Assembly (NCBI GenBank): GCA_024696355.1
Contig: JAILGV010000119.1
Span: forward strand, 1-32,793
DNA: 32,793 nucleotides
Reading direction: 5' to 3'
DNA from: Solobacterium sp.
GTDB lineage: Bacteria; Bacillota_I; Bacilli_A; Erysipelotrichales; Erysipelotrichaceae
Shown: in pieces, positions 16,917 to 24,735 of the stretch
How the letters are laid out: every line of letters starts with the position of its first letter
How positions within the stretch are numbered: position 1 is the first letter of the stretch
Made by a program: the position numbers and the translations under genes
Notes under the pieces: generated by a model
Databases searched by the model: none
What the model was told of the DNA's origin: nothing
Seen by the model: only the letters and a program-made list of their open reading frames with translations

Positions 16917-16962
16917 ATATCTATTTTACTTCATAAAAACGGCGCGGATATTAAGAATCAAT

Positions 16963-16996
16963 GAATAAAAAAGGGAATATCTTCCGGATATTCCCT
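16963..16996 (-). terminator. Terminator of the lysine-transport operon
   Basis: On the minus strand AGGGAATATC and GATATTCCCT form a perfect 10-bp stem (16972-16996) with a 5-nt loop, followed by a run of T (complement of 16965-16971). It begins a few nt after the ATPase stop codon. Confidence 0.92.
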
Positions 16997-17001
16997 GATA
17001 T

Positions 17002-17739
17002 TCAGTTCTGAATGAAATTCTGCAGGAAGCTTCTTGTCCGTTCGCTCCTGGGAGAGGAAAACAGATCTTCCGGACGTCCTTCTTCCTCGATAATTCCCTG
17101 GTCCATGAACACAACTCTGTCAGCCACCTGTCTGGCAAAGCCCATTTCATGTGTAACAACAATCATAGTAAGTCCTTCTTCGGCAAGCTGTTTCATAACG
17201 TTCAGCACTTCATTTACCATTTCCGGATCAAGTGCGGACGTGGGCTCATCAAACAGCATAAGCTTCGGATTCATGCACAGGGCACGCGCAATTGCGACAC
17301 GCTGCTTCTGACCGCCGGAAATTCTTGTGACAGATGCTGAAGCGAAAGATTCCATGCCGACCTTTCTGAGATAAAGCATAGCTTTTTCTTCGGCGGCCTG
17401 ACGTGAAATCTTCAGAACTTTCACCTGTGGTATTACGCAGTTTTCCAGTACATTCATATTAGAAAACAGATTGAACTGCTGGAAGCACATTCCTACATGG
17501 GCACGGTATTTATTTACATCTGCTGTTTTGAGAATATCCTCACCGAATACCCTGATTGAACCTGCATCCGGTTTTTCGAGCAGATTAATGCACCGAAGGA
17601 GGGTTGATTTTCCCGAACCTGATTTCCCGATCAGGCAGACAACTTCACCTTCATGAACATCAAAGTCAACACCTTTCAGAACTTCCAGAGAGCCGAAGCT
17701 TTTGCGGATATTTCTGATTTCAACGATCGGTGATGTCAT
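17002..17739 (-). CDS. Amino-acid ABC transporter ATP-binding protein (GlnQ/HisP type), probably lysine
   Basis: A 245-residue ABC ATPase with a full motif set: Walker [10 protein letters not shown] (38-46), the signature ISGGQKQR (with Ile in place of Leu), Walker [15 protein letters not shown] and the switch His in VVTHEMGFA. The length and N-terminus ([11 protein letters not shown]) are those of polar amino-acid uptake (PAAT) family ATPases. It energises the permease encoded just upstream, overlapping it by 20 nt. It is the last gene of an operon controlled by a lysine riboswitch, which is the main reason to call lysine as substrate. Confidence 0.93.
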   Translation of the reverse strand: MTSPIVEIRNIRKSFGSLEVLKGVDFDVHEGEVVCLIGKSGSGKSTLLRCINLLEKPDAGSIRVFGEDILKTADVNKYRAHVGMCFQQFNLFSNMNVLENCVIPQVKVLKISRQAAEEKAMLYLRKVGMESFASASVTRISGGQKQRVAIARALCMNPKLMLFDEPTSALDPEMVNEVLNVMKQLAEEGLTMIVVTHEMGFARQVADRVVFMDQGIIEEEGRPEDLFSSPRSERTRSFLQNFIQN

Positions 17740-18520
17740 AATCGCTGTTGGCTCCTTTCTGCTTCTTTGTGGCTGCGAATTTCATGTTGTTGGGATCTGT
17801 GTCCGACTGAGGCAGACTCAGAGCTGTCTGATTCATTCTCTTTTCAATTGTGTTGAGAATAAACGCCGCAATCGAAGTGAGAATCAGATAGATGCATGCT
17901 TCTACAAAATATGTTTCGGTGAAGCGGAATGTTGTTCCGGCGATTGATTTTGACTGGAACATCAGTTCCGAGATTGAAATGATCATCAGGACGGAAGAGT
18001 CTTTGATATTGACAATAAATTCATTGCCTATGGCAGGGAAGGCATTTCTCACTGCCTGGGGAAGTACGACGCTCAGCATAGTCTGGGTATTGGACATACC
18101 CAGGGACCTGGCAGCTTCAGTCTGTCCGTAATCAACGGCCTGGATTCCGGACCGGATAATTTCAGCCATATATGCACCGGTATTGACGGAAATAACAAAG
18201 ACAGCAGCTACAATATTTGTCCAGTGCAGGACATTGAGAAGTGCATAGTAAATAAACACTGCCTGAACCATCATCGGCGTGCCTCTGAAAATTGTGATAT
18301 AAATATTCGCTATGATATCAAACAGCTTTTTCATAAGGCGTGAAGCCGGAGATGCCGTATAATCCAGCTTTACCGCCCGCAGACCGCCTACCAGAAGACC
18401 GATAAGCAGTCCGATCACAGTACCGATCAGAGAAACCAGCAGGGTTACACGCACACCGAGAAGAAGGCTCGGCCAGTACTGCCTGATGATTTTCAGTACA
18501 TTTGCAAAAAACAGACTCAT
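17720..18520 (-). CDS. Amino-acid ABC transporter permease (HisM/GlnP type), probably lysine
   Basis: A 266-residue membrane protein with the PAAT-permease features: [20 protein letters not shown] near the N-terminus, FRGTPMMVQ, and the cytoplasmic EAA-like loop [14 protein letters not shown] followed by [18 protein letters not shown]. Its C-terminal hydrophilic tail runs past the usual end (about 35 residues after NTIEKRMN). It presumably forms a homodimeric channel for the amino acid delivered by the binding protein. It starts 4 nt after the binding-protein stop codon. Confidence 0.93.
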   Translation of the reverse strand: MSLFFANVLKIIRQYWPSLLLGVRVTLLVSLIGTVIGLLIGLLVGGLRAVKLDYTASPASRLMKKLFDIIANIYITIFRGTPMMVQAVFIYYALLNVLHWTNIVAAVFVISVNTGAYMAEIIRSGIQAVDYGQTEAARSLGMSNTQTMLSVVLPQAVRNAFPAIGNEFIVNIKDSSVLMIISISELMFQSKSIAGTTFRFTETYFVEACIYLILTSIAAFILNTIEKRMNQTALSLPQSDTDPNNMKFAATKKQKGANSDYDITDR

Positions 18521-18524
18521 TCAG

Positions 18525-19337
18525 TTATTCTTCGTTAGCCGGCTGACGGTTGACAGCATCGGACATCATCTGCTGTCTGTCGTCTTCCGAAATTGTGTCA
18601 AGTGCCTCCTGAAGACTCTTGAGAAGATCCGGATTGTTCTTGGAAACGGCGATGGAAACTGATGCATCGACGTCAAAGCCTGCGCCGGCAGGGAATCTTA
18701 CGAATGCAAGATCAGGATTTGCGGCGACAATGCCGTTGGCTACCGGAAGCTCTACAACAACAGCATCACAGCCGCCTTTCTGAAGATCGTTGATCAGTGC
18801 AGGAACGTTGTCAAGTGCCGTGCCGTGTGTAACTCCGTTAATCTGATCGATGATTTCATCGTAAAGTGTATTGAGCTGTCCCTTGACTACATGTCCGGAG
18901 AGATCCTGAATGGATGTGATGCCGGTCAGATCGGAGTCTCCTCTGACAAGAACCACTTCTTCGGAAACGTAATACGGAGTAGTGAAATCAACAACTTCCA
19001 TTCTTTCGGGTGTTGCCGTCATGCCGGCGATAATTGCATCGATTTCGCCGTTCTGCAGGCCGGGGATCAGATTGTCCCAGTCATATTTTACGATTTCGAC
19101 TTCCATGCCTGTCTTTCCGGCCAGTTCCGAAGCGATGACTACGTCATAGCCGTCACAGAAATCTACGGAAGAAATCGGCTTGGATGTATCAGTCTTCTGT
19201 GTTGTGCTCCAGTTGAACGGTGCGTAATTGCATTCCATGCCGACGCGGAGCACCTTTGCCTGTGATGCTGAAGATGAACCGCATCCGGCAAGCATAACGG
19301 CAGAAATCAGTGATACTGCAAAGTGTCTGTAATTCAT
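18525..19337 (-). CDS. Amino-acid ABC transporter substrate-binding lipoprotein, probably lysine
   Basis: A 270-residue SBP_bac_3 family protein. The signal peptide ends in lipobox LAGC, so it is anchored outside the membrane. Typical binding-protein motifs follow: LRVGMECNYAPFNW, CDGYDVVIASELAGKTG and GEIDAIIAGMTATPERMEVVDFTTPYY. The start at 19337 is chosen over an upstream in-frame codon (19376) because it has AAGGAG about 9 nt before it and gives a clean signal peptide. The family binds polar amino acids in general; lysine is inferred from the riboswitch in its leader. Confidence 0.92.
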   Translation of the reverse strand: MNYRHFAVSLISAVMLAGCGSSSASQAKVLRVGMECNYAPFNWSTTQKTDTSKPISSVDFCDGYDVVIASELAGKTGMEVEIVKYDWDNLIPGLQNGEIDAIIAGMTATPERMEVVDFTTPYYVSEEVVLVRGDSDLTGITSIQDLSGHVVKGQLNTLYDEIIDQINGVTHGTALDNVPALINDLQKGGCDAVVVELPVANGIVAANPDLAFVRFPAGAGFDVDASVSIAVSKNNPDLLKSLQEALDTISEDDRQQMMSDAVNRQPANEE

Positions 19338-19367
19338 AATTGTTTTCTCCTTCAGGCCATTGCCATG

Positions 19368-19400
19368 TTCAAACAAAACCGTATGCTATCGCATACGGTT
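19368..19400 (-). terminator. Riboswitch-controlled intrinsic terminator
   Basis: On the minus strand AACCGTATGC (19400-19391) and GCATACGGTT (19386-19377) form a perfect 10-bp stem with loop GATA, followed by TTGTTTG. It lies between the lysine aptamer and the binding-protein gene. Its 5' arm plus loop (GCGATAGC, 19392-19385) can pair completely, with one G-U pair, with GCTATTGC (19425-19418) from the closing region of the aptamer, giving an antiterminator. Confidence 0.85.
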
Positions 19401-19417
19401 ATTTCATCCACCCATAA

Positions 19418-19577
19418 GCAATAGCGCCACTTCATAAATGAAGGAGTGAAACGGATATTTTCCGAATCCCCACGCACGGTACATGCCTGAACCGTACGTT
19501 CGGCGGCGATTGCCTTTCACATGTGTCTCAGCCTGCCGGCTCGGCATGTTACTGATCTGCGCCGCTACCTCTACCTG
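19418..19577 (-). promoter_or_regulatory. Lysine riboswitch (L-box) aptamer
   Basis: The minus-strand leader carries the conserved L-box core in the right order: AGAGGTAGCG, AGTAA, GTGAAAGG and CGCCGCCGAA. All expected helices can be drawn: P2 GCGGCG/CGCCGC, its upper helix ACATG/CATGT, P3 CGTACGGT/ACCGTGCG, P4 CGGA/TCCG and P5 CTTCAT/ATGAAG, with a short P1 of GGTAG/CTATT. Loops 2 and 3 contain complementary ATGCC and GGCAT, consistent with the known kissing interaction. Lysine binding should hold the 3' P1 strand, free the terminator hairpin and switch the transporter off. Together with the promoters and terminator it explains most of the 376-nt gap between 19338 and 19713. Confidence 0.9.
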
Positions 19578-19592
19578 TTTTGTTTATTGACA

Positions 19593-19620
19593 GTTTTACA
19601 AAATACGGGTGAATTGTCAA
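19593..19620 (-). promoter_or_regulatory. Promoter of the lysine-transport operon
   Basis: A perfect -35 box TTGACA (19620-19615) is followed after 16 nt by TAAAAC (19598-19593), giving a start near 19587, about 10 nt ahead of the aptamer. The -10 is weak, but the -35 and the position relative to the riboswitch support it. Confidence 0.6.
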
Positions 19621-19672
19621 CAAAAAGTTTTCATCCCGGTTATCTGCGGATGATCTGATGACCGGCCGATTT

Positions 19673-19701
19673 TTGCAAAGATCAGATATTCCTAATATAA
19701 T
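19673..19701 (+). promoter_or_regulatory. Promoter of truB-ribF
   Basis: TTGCAA (19673-19678) and a perfect TATAAT (19696-19701) are spaced by 17 nt. The predicted +1 is near 19708, about 6 nt before the truB ATG, leaving no room for a ribosome binding site. It is divergent from the lysine-operon promoter. Confidence 0.8.
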
Positions 19702-19713
19702 GCTTTGGTAGAC

Positions 19714-20559
19714 ATGGATGCTGTAATACTGATTAATAAACCGAAAGGGATCACAAGTTTCCAGGCAGTTTCTGCCTGCAGAAAAGCGTTTGGTGAAAGA
19801 AAGACGGGACATACCGGAACTCTTGACCCGAATGCCGAAGGGCTTCTGATCGTTCTTCTCGGCAGATATACAAAACTGACTCCGTACTGTGTTTCGGATC
19901 ATAAACACTATACGGCTGAGTTTTCCTTCGGCAGACTTACCGATACCGGAGATATCTGGGGAACCGTGATTGATGAAAAGCCTGTCAGGGATATTTACGA
20001 TGAAGAACTGAACACAGCTGCAGCATCACTTACCGGTGACATTATGCAGGTGCCTCCGATGTATTCAGCAATCAAGATCAACGGCAGAAAGCTTTATGAA
20101 TATGCAAGAAAAGGCGAGAGTATTGACCGTAAACCGCGGCCGGTTCACATCTCCTCAATTCATGTCTGCAGGACGGGGGAAAACCGTTACCGGATGGAGG
20201 CGGTTGTTTCCTCGGGTACATATATCAGGACATTAATTGAGGATCTTGCTGAAAAGCTGGGAATGTACGGCTGCATGACTGCTCTGAAAAGAACGCAGAT
20301 CGAACATCTCATGCTCAATCAGGCAAACGAAATCAGTGATCTTGCGGAGCATCCTGTACTGATCAGCCCGCTCGAGGTAATTGATCCCCGTTATGAGCTG
20401 ATTGAATACAGCATTCCGGAAAGAATAAAAAACGGAAGAGCAGTTATACTGAATCAGGCACACAGCGATACCGTGATCCTGAAGAACGGAAATGAGCTCC
20501 TTGCGGCTTATCAGAAAAAGGAAGACGGTCTGTATCACTGCCTGAGAGGTTTATTTTGA
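19714..20559 (+). CDS. truB: tRNA pseudouridine(55) synthase TruB
   Basis: A 281-residue TruB. KPKGITSFQAV opens the fold and GHTGTLDPNAEGLL holds the catalytic aspartate (Asp38). YSAIKINGRKLYEYAR and the SSGTYIRTLIEDLAEKLG motif follow as in the family. It converts U55 of the tRNA T-loop to pseudouridine. The ATG at 19714 is the family-like start; the in-frame TTG at 19705 would place the start at or before the predicted mRNA 5' end. The gene is followed after 3 nt by ribF, a common Firmicute pairing. Confidence 0.94.
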   Translation: MDAVILINKPKGITSFQAVSACRKAFGERKTGHTGTLDPNAEGLLIVLLGRYTKLTPYCVSDHKHYTAEFSFGRLTDTGDIWGTVIDEKPVRDIYDEELNTAAASLTGDIMQVPPMYSAIKINGRKLYEYARKGESIDRKPRPVHISSIHVCRTGENRYRMEAVVSSGTYIRTLIEDLAEKLGMYGCMTALKRTQIEHLMLNQANEISDLAEHPVLISPLEVIDPRYELIEYSIPERIKNGRAVILNQAHSDTVILKNGNELLAAYQKKEDGLYHCLRGLF

Positions 20560-20562
20560 ATT

Positions 20563-21486
20563 ATGCGCATTGTAAATATATCTGTAGACAAAAAAATATT
20601 TTCCAGAATTCCGTCAGTTGCCTGCATCGGTTATTTTGACGGTGTGCATCTCGGCCATCAGGCTCTGATCAGAAAAACTGTTGAGCTGGCGGAACGGCTG
20701 CAATGCCAGACTTCACTGATTACGTTCGATCCGGATCCCTGGGTGACAATTAAGGGGATTCCTACCGAAGGTCTGCAGCACATTACGACAATGCCCCAGA
20801 GGGTTGCTCTGGCCGCCGCATACGGCATACAGAACATTTATATCCTGAAGTTCACAAAAGCAATGTCCAGACTAACGCCGGAGGAATTCAGAACGGAAGT
20901 TTTTGAACAGATGAATCTGAAGGGAATTGTCTGCGGTTTTGACTTTCACTACGGATACAAGGGCGAAGGAAACTGTGAAACACTGAAGAAAATTGAAGGC
21001 ATTGAAGTTGAAGTCGTGGATGAAGTCAGCGACAGCGTTGGAAAGATATCCAGCACACGGATTACACAGCTTCTGAAAGAAGGAAAGATTGAAGATGCAG
21101 AAAGACTGCTCGGTCATCCTTTTGTGATTGACGGCAAAGTGATCAGGGGCAGGCATAAGGGAACATCCATGGGATTTCCTACGGCGAATATCTATTCGGG
21201 AACGGAATATGTAACATTAAAGACAGGTGTATATGCATGTTATGTGCGCAGGGGCGCAAAGGAATACAGGGCGATGGTAAATCTCGGCCACAATCCGACA
21301 ATGAATTATACAAGTGCTCTGTCACTGGAGGCTCATATTCTTGATTTTAATGAAGATATTTACGGAGAGAGGATCTCCGTCAGGTTTGTTACGTGGATCA
21401 GACCGGAAAAAGACTTTAAAAACAAAGATAATCTGATCATGCAGCTGGAACAGGATGTCAGGACTGTGAGGAACCTGCTGAAATGA
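20563..21486 (+). CDS. ribF: Bifunctional riboflavin kinase/FMN adenylyltransferase
   Basis: A 307-residue RibF. The N-terminal FAD synthetase domain has the nucleotidyltransferase HIGH-like motif in GYFDGVHLGHQALI (about 22-35) and SSTRITQLLKEG at its end. The C-terminal flavokinase domain has GRHKGTSMGFPTANI and the TGVYACYV motif. It makes FMN from riboflavin and then FAD. It is the second gene of the truB operon and overlaps the next CDS by 4 nt (ATGA). Length and both domains are complete. Confidence 0.95.
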   Translation: MRIVNISVDKKIFSRIPSVACIGYFDGVHLGHQALIRKTVELAERLQCQTSLITFDPDPWVTIKGIPTEGLQHITTMPQRVALAAAYGIQNIYILKFTKAMSRLTPEEFRTEVFEQMNLKGIVCGFDFHYGYKGEGNCETLKKIEGIEVEVVDEVSDSVGKISSTRITQLLKEGKIEDAERLLGHPFVIDGKVIRGRHKGTSMGFPTANIYSGTEYVTLKTGVYACYVRRGAKEYRAMVNLGHNPTMNYTSALSLEAHILDFNEDIYGERISVRFVTWIRPEKDFKNKDNLIMQLEQDVRTVRNLLK

Positions 21487-22799
21487 TGAACGAAGAATTT
21501 CTTGCCGGAATGCAGAAAATGCTGAAGGATGAATATCCGGCATATCTGAAGGAAACGGAACATGAAAGCCGCCGCGGCTTTCGCGTGAATTCATTAAAGA
21601 TTTCCGATGATGAATTCTTTTCGCTGACCGGTTTTCCGCGTGAAAAGAGTCCCTTTGCCGATCATGCATATTATCTGAATGAAGCAGGCGCAGGATCATC
21701 TCCGGCACATGCGGCAGGACTTTTTTATATCCAGGAACCCAGTGCGGGTTCCGCTGTGACTGTCATGAAGCCTGAACCGGGTATGAGAATCCTTGATCTG
21801 TGTGCTGCGCCGGGTTCAAAAACGACCCAGACAGCTGAATACATGCAGAACCGTGGACTGCTTGTTGCAAACGAAATCAATCCGAAAAGGGCACAGATTC
21901 TGAAACAGAATGTTGAACGGATCGGAGCCGCGAATGTTCTGGTTCTCAACTGCAGCCCGGCTGAAATAGCAAAACGGTTCAGCGGATGGTTTGACATGGT
22001 TCTCTGCGATGCGCCGTGTTCCGGTGAAGGAATGTTCCGCAAAAACAGTGAAGCACAGATGTACTGGTCCAAGGAGGCAGTTCTTTCATGTGCGGCAAGG
22101 CAGCGGAATATCCTGGAAAGTGCGTATGAATGTCTGAAAAAAGGCGGTGTGCTTGTTTACAGTACCTGCACGTTTTCCGTGGAGGAAAATGAGGAGAACA
22201 TGGCATGGTTCTGCGGACAGCACCCTGATATGCATATTGAAGAGACAGGCGTCCGCTTCGGCAGGAAGGCATTTGATATCTTTGAAGGAAGCAGTCTTGC
22301 CAGACGTATTTTTCCGATGGACGGCGGCGAAGGGCATTTTATATGCAGGCTCCGCAGGGATGGTGACGGGCAGCCGCGGGAACTGCCGCTTCTGAAAAGC
22401 GAAAGAATTCCTGATGAAGCATCTGCGTTTCTGAAACAGCAGCTGGCAGTGCAGTATCCGTATTACCACTGCTATGGCTCAAAAATATACGGCGGGACAT
22501 ATCCGTTTATCGATCCGGGGAAATGCCGTATTGTCAGACATCAGGTACTGCTGGGCGAAATGAAAAACAGACGGTTTGAACCTGATCATGCAATGTATCA
22601 ATCGTCATTCGGCAAAATGAATTCTATAATAGAATTAGACTATGAAGAAGCGGTCGGCTACCTGCACGGCCTTACAATAAAAAAACAATGCAGAAAAGGA
22701 TATTATGCAGTCAGTTACGGAGGATATCCGCTGGGTTTTGCAAAAAGCGACGGACAGATACTGAAGAATAAATATCCGAAAGAATACCGTCTTCGATAA
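21483..22799 (+). CDS. rsmF: rRNA (cytosine-5-)methyltransferase, RsmF/NOL1-NOP2-Sun family
   Basis: A 438-residue SAM-dependent m5C methyltransferase. After an N-terminal RNA-contacting region (RRGFRVNSLK) come motif I ILDLCAAPGSKTTQ, motif II ANEINPKRA, motif IV DAPCSGEGMF with one active-site cysteine, and motif VI YSTCTFSVEENE with the second cysteine. A C-terminal RsmF-type extension (about 300-438) follows, which fits RsmF/YebU-like 16S rRNA methylation rather than RsmB; the exact nucleotide cannot be read. Two adjacent ATG codons are available (21483 and 21486). It is translationally coupled to ribF. Confidence 0.88.
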   Translation: MMNEEFLAGMQKMLKDEYPAYLKETEHESRRGFRVNSLKISDDEFFSLTGFPREKSPFADHAYYLNEAGAGSSPAHAAGLFYIQEPSAGSAVTVMKPEPGMRILDLCAAPGSKTTQTAEYMQNRGLLVANEINPKRAQILKQNVERIGAANVLVLNCSPAEIAKRFSGWFDMVLCDAPCSGEGMFRKNSEAQMYWSKEAVLSCAARQRNILESAYECLKKGGVLVYSTCTFSVEENEENMAWFCGQHPDMHIEETGVRFGRKAFDIFEGSSLARRIFPMDGGEGHFICRLRRDGDGQPRELPLLKSERIPDEASAFLKQQLAVQYPYYHCYGSKIYGGTYPFIDPGKCRIVRHQVLLGEMKNRRFEPDHAMYQSSFGKMNSIIELDYEEAVGYLHGLTIKKQCRKGYYAVSYGGYPLGFAKSDGQILKNKYPKEYRLR

Positions 22800-22808
22800 A
22801 GAGGAATT

Positions 22809-24179
22809 ATGGAACTTCAGCTATTTGAATTTATAGAACAGGTGATTCAGCTGTACGAGATACAGAAACCATCTTTTGATTATTCGGAAAAAGTACTGAA
22901 AGAAGCATATACCAAACTGTTCAGTGAAAACAGTACTTCAATTGTAGGCATCCATACCAGGGTTAAATCAGTTGCGAGCCTGAAGGAAAAACTGCTGCGC
23001 AACAAATTCTATCTGCAGTATGATACACCGGAGGATGCACTTGCCCATCTGCATGATATTGTTGGCATCACTGTCGAATGCCGCTTTATCAGAAATGAAA
23101 CAGAGCTGTATAAAAGCCTGTTCCGGTATTTTGACAAAAACACCAGGGGCCTGAGCGAATGCTACCAGAACCCTGATATTACACTGAATCTGAATATGCT
23201 TCAGCCTCAGGTACAGAGAAACGGATTTGCAATTTTCAGAATAGACGGAACTTACAGGTTCAACGGCATAAATATCGGGTATGAGCTGCAGATTAAAGCA
23301 CTTGTGCACCGGTTCTGGTCCGAAATCGAACATGAAGTTATCTATAAAAATTCCGAGCTGATCACCAATACGGAATTTCTGAAAGAAATACTCGGGTCTG
23401 TGCGTGACTCTCTGGATGTCGTTGATCACCAGCTGGAGATCATTTACAAAGAGATTTCCACACAGTCATCCGAAGCGCAGATCGGCATGGACGAAAGAGG
23501 GTTCAAGACACTGGCGGCAAGTTCAATCAACGAGCTTGTGAACCGCAAAATGAAGGACTCGGTCGGATTCACCACGGATTTCAGAAAGGATGCCGGAATA
23601 CTTGCACAGTATATTTATATCCGTCATTTCATCAACGGGACAAATAACGAAGTGAAGATGGTTGAGTTTCTGGAGCATCTGAACATACTTTCACAGTCAG
23701 CCATCGATTTCAAGGCCGTTCTTGAAATGGAGGAGGAATACCGAAGCGGTGAGCTGTTTACCGACAGGCTGATTGAGTATTTCCTGTCGCAGATCAACAC
23801 AAATTTTGAATGGCATGCATTCTTCACAATTCTGTTTGCGGTGCAGGAGGGCAGAAAGGTTGACTGTCTGTCTGACTTTGCGGATATGATCAGACTGCTT
23901 CTGATCCAGCCGAGCTGGTTCGAAAAGAGATTTGATGCCTGGACCGATGAAGAACGCTGTGAGGTGCGCGATTACTGGAAGACTCTGCTCTCGGACGCGC
24001 TGATCAGGGTTGACTCACCGGAGATCATTCATGAGGAAAAGCTTCTGAAAGTAATGAATCTGTTCAGAACAACCGTAGAAGTTGCGGAGACAACCTATGC
24101 ATCTTTCCAGGAACTGCAGAGAAGCGGCATGTATATTGAAAAGCAGTTTCATCTGGCGGTTTCAAGAATCTTTCATTAA
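22809..24179 (+). CDS. RelA/SpoT-fold protein with degenerate synthetase site and long C-terminal extension
   Basis: 456 residues. Residues about 45-185 align by eye with the (p)ppGpp synthetase domain of small alarmone synthetases: RVKSVASLKEKLLRN (51-65), LHDIVGITV (81-89) and YELQIKALVHRFWSEIEHEVIYK (158-180, from the E-I-Q-I-R-T…W…EH motif). Key positions differ: the Arg of D-I-x-G-I-R is Thr88, the Arg-Thr of EIQIRT is Lys-Ala, and the G-Y-x-S-Y-H segment is replaced by NGFAIFR. Alarmone synthesis is therefore doubtful; a binding or regulatory role is possible. The C-terminal 270 residues are helical and not recognised. It follows the methyltransferase gene by 9 nt with GAGGA as ribosome binding site and lies just upstream of an Asp23-family stress gene. 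Confidence 0.72.
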   Translation: MELQLFEFIEQVIQLYEIQKPSFDYSEKVLKEAYTKLFSENSTSIVGIHTRVKSVASLKEKLLRNKFYLQYDTPEDALAHLHDIVGITVECRFIRNETELYKSLFRYFDKNTRGLSECYQNPDITLNLNMLQPQVQRNGFAIFRIDGTYRFNGINIGYELQIKALVHRFWSEIEHEVIYKNSELITNTEFLKEILGSVRDSLDVVDHQLEIIYKEISTQSSEAQIGMDERGFKTLAASSINELVNRKMKDSVGFTTDFRKDAGILAQYIYIRHFINGTNNEVKMVEFLEHLNILSQSAIDFKAVLEMEEEYRSGELFTDRLIEYFLSQINTNFEWHAFFTILFAVQEGRKVDCLSDFADMIRLLLIQPSWFEKRFDAWTDEERCEVRDYWKTLLSDALIRVDSPEIIHEEKLLKVMNLFRTTVEVAETTYASFQELQRSGMYIEKQFHLAVSRIFH

Positions 24180-24193
24180 CAGCGGAACATTGG

Positions 24194-24217
24194 TATAATA
24201 GGTAAATCAAAGAGGTG
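24194..24217 (+). promoter_or_regulatory. Extended -10 promoter and RBS of the asp23-like gene
   Basis: TGGTATAAT (24191-24199) is an extended -10 element 15 nt after the previous stop codon. No good -35 is seen. AGAGGTG (24211-24217) is a correctly spaced ribosome binding site for the ATG at 24222. Confidence 0.6.
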
Positions 24218-24221
24218 AAAT

Positions 24222-24548
24222 ATGGCACAGGATTATGTAGTTGTGAAAAATACAGGAGTCAACAACGGAAGAATTGCGATCAATAAGTCAGTTTTTCAGG
24301 CAATTTCGGAAATAACAATCAAAGACATTGAAAACGTCAAGGCTGCCGAAGGCAAGTTTGCAAAACCGGTGACACTGAAAATCGACGACAATAAGCTTAT
24401 GATTGAGGCAGACATCAAGGTCGCCTATGGTGCCAATGTCAATGCAACATGCGGTCTTGTTCAGTCGAAGATCTATGAAAATATCGTTTTCATGACCGGA
24501 TATAAACCGGCGGAAATTACGGTAAACGTGATTGGATTTGATATCTGA
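24222..24548 (+). CDS. Asp23/Gls24-family envelope stress protein
   Basis: A 108-residue protein with the alternating beta/alpha pattern of the Asp23/Gls24 (DUF322) family, best seen in DIKVAYGANVNATCGLVQSKIYENIVFMTGYKPAEITVNVIGFDI, quoted here only as its span 64-108: the YGxNV strand, the VQ-led helix and the closing strand V-x-V-I-G. Members are abundant membrane-associated or cytosolic proteins linked to cell-envelope stress and, in several Firmicutes, fatty-acid or alkaline stress. It has its own promoter and lies between the RelA/SpoT-like gene and infC. Confidence 0.82.
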   Translation: MAQDYVVVKNTGVNNGRIAINKSVFQAISEITIKDIENVKAAEGKFAKPVTLKIDDNKLMIEADIKVAYGANVNATCGLVQSKIYENIVFMTGYKPAEITVNVIGFDI

Positions 24549-24566
24549 AAAATTTTCAAAATCGTA

Positions 24567-24595
24567 TTGACTTTATCTGCGCGGATGAGTATGAT
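24567..24595 (+). promoter_or_regulatory. Promoter of infC-rpmI-rplT
   Basis: TTGACT (24567-24572), 17 nt, TATGAT (24590-24595); predicted +1 near 24602, giving a leader of about 134 nt before infC. Confidence 0.85.
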
Positions 24596-24601
24596 ATTCG
24601 G

Positions 24602-24735
24602 GTAACAGAAAACGGAAAGCAGAAGCGCCGCTTCTCACCCGACGTCTTACAGACATGGGTCAATGCCGAAATCAATTGTTGATTTTATAAGGCAGGTGCG
24701 GCTTCTGTACCTGCTTTCATTTACAGGAGGAATGC
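24602..24735 (+). promoter_or_regulatory. infC leader, probably L20-type autoregulatory leader with attenuator
   Basis: The untranslated leader holds a hairpin AGAAGC-GCC-GCTTCT (24621-24635), a CACCC/GGGT pairing (24637-24640 with 24657-24660) and a GCAGGT/ACCTGC stem (24692-24697 with 24709-24714) followed by TTTCATTT, which looks like a terminator. GCGGCTTCT occurs again in the loop of that stem and could compete with the first hairpin. Low-GC Firmicutes use such leaders for repression by ribosomal protein L20, here encoded by the third gene of the operon. The assignment rests on position and structure. Confidence 0.65.

Noticed and set aside
17149-17340. Short plus-strand frames opposite the ABC transporter genes
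   Set aside because: They follow from the complement of conserved ABC motifs and show no initiation signals.
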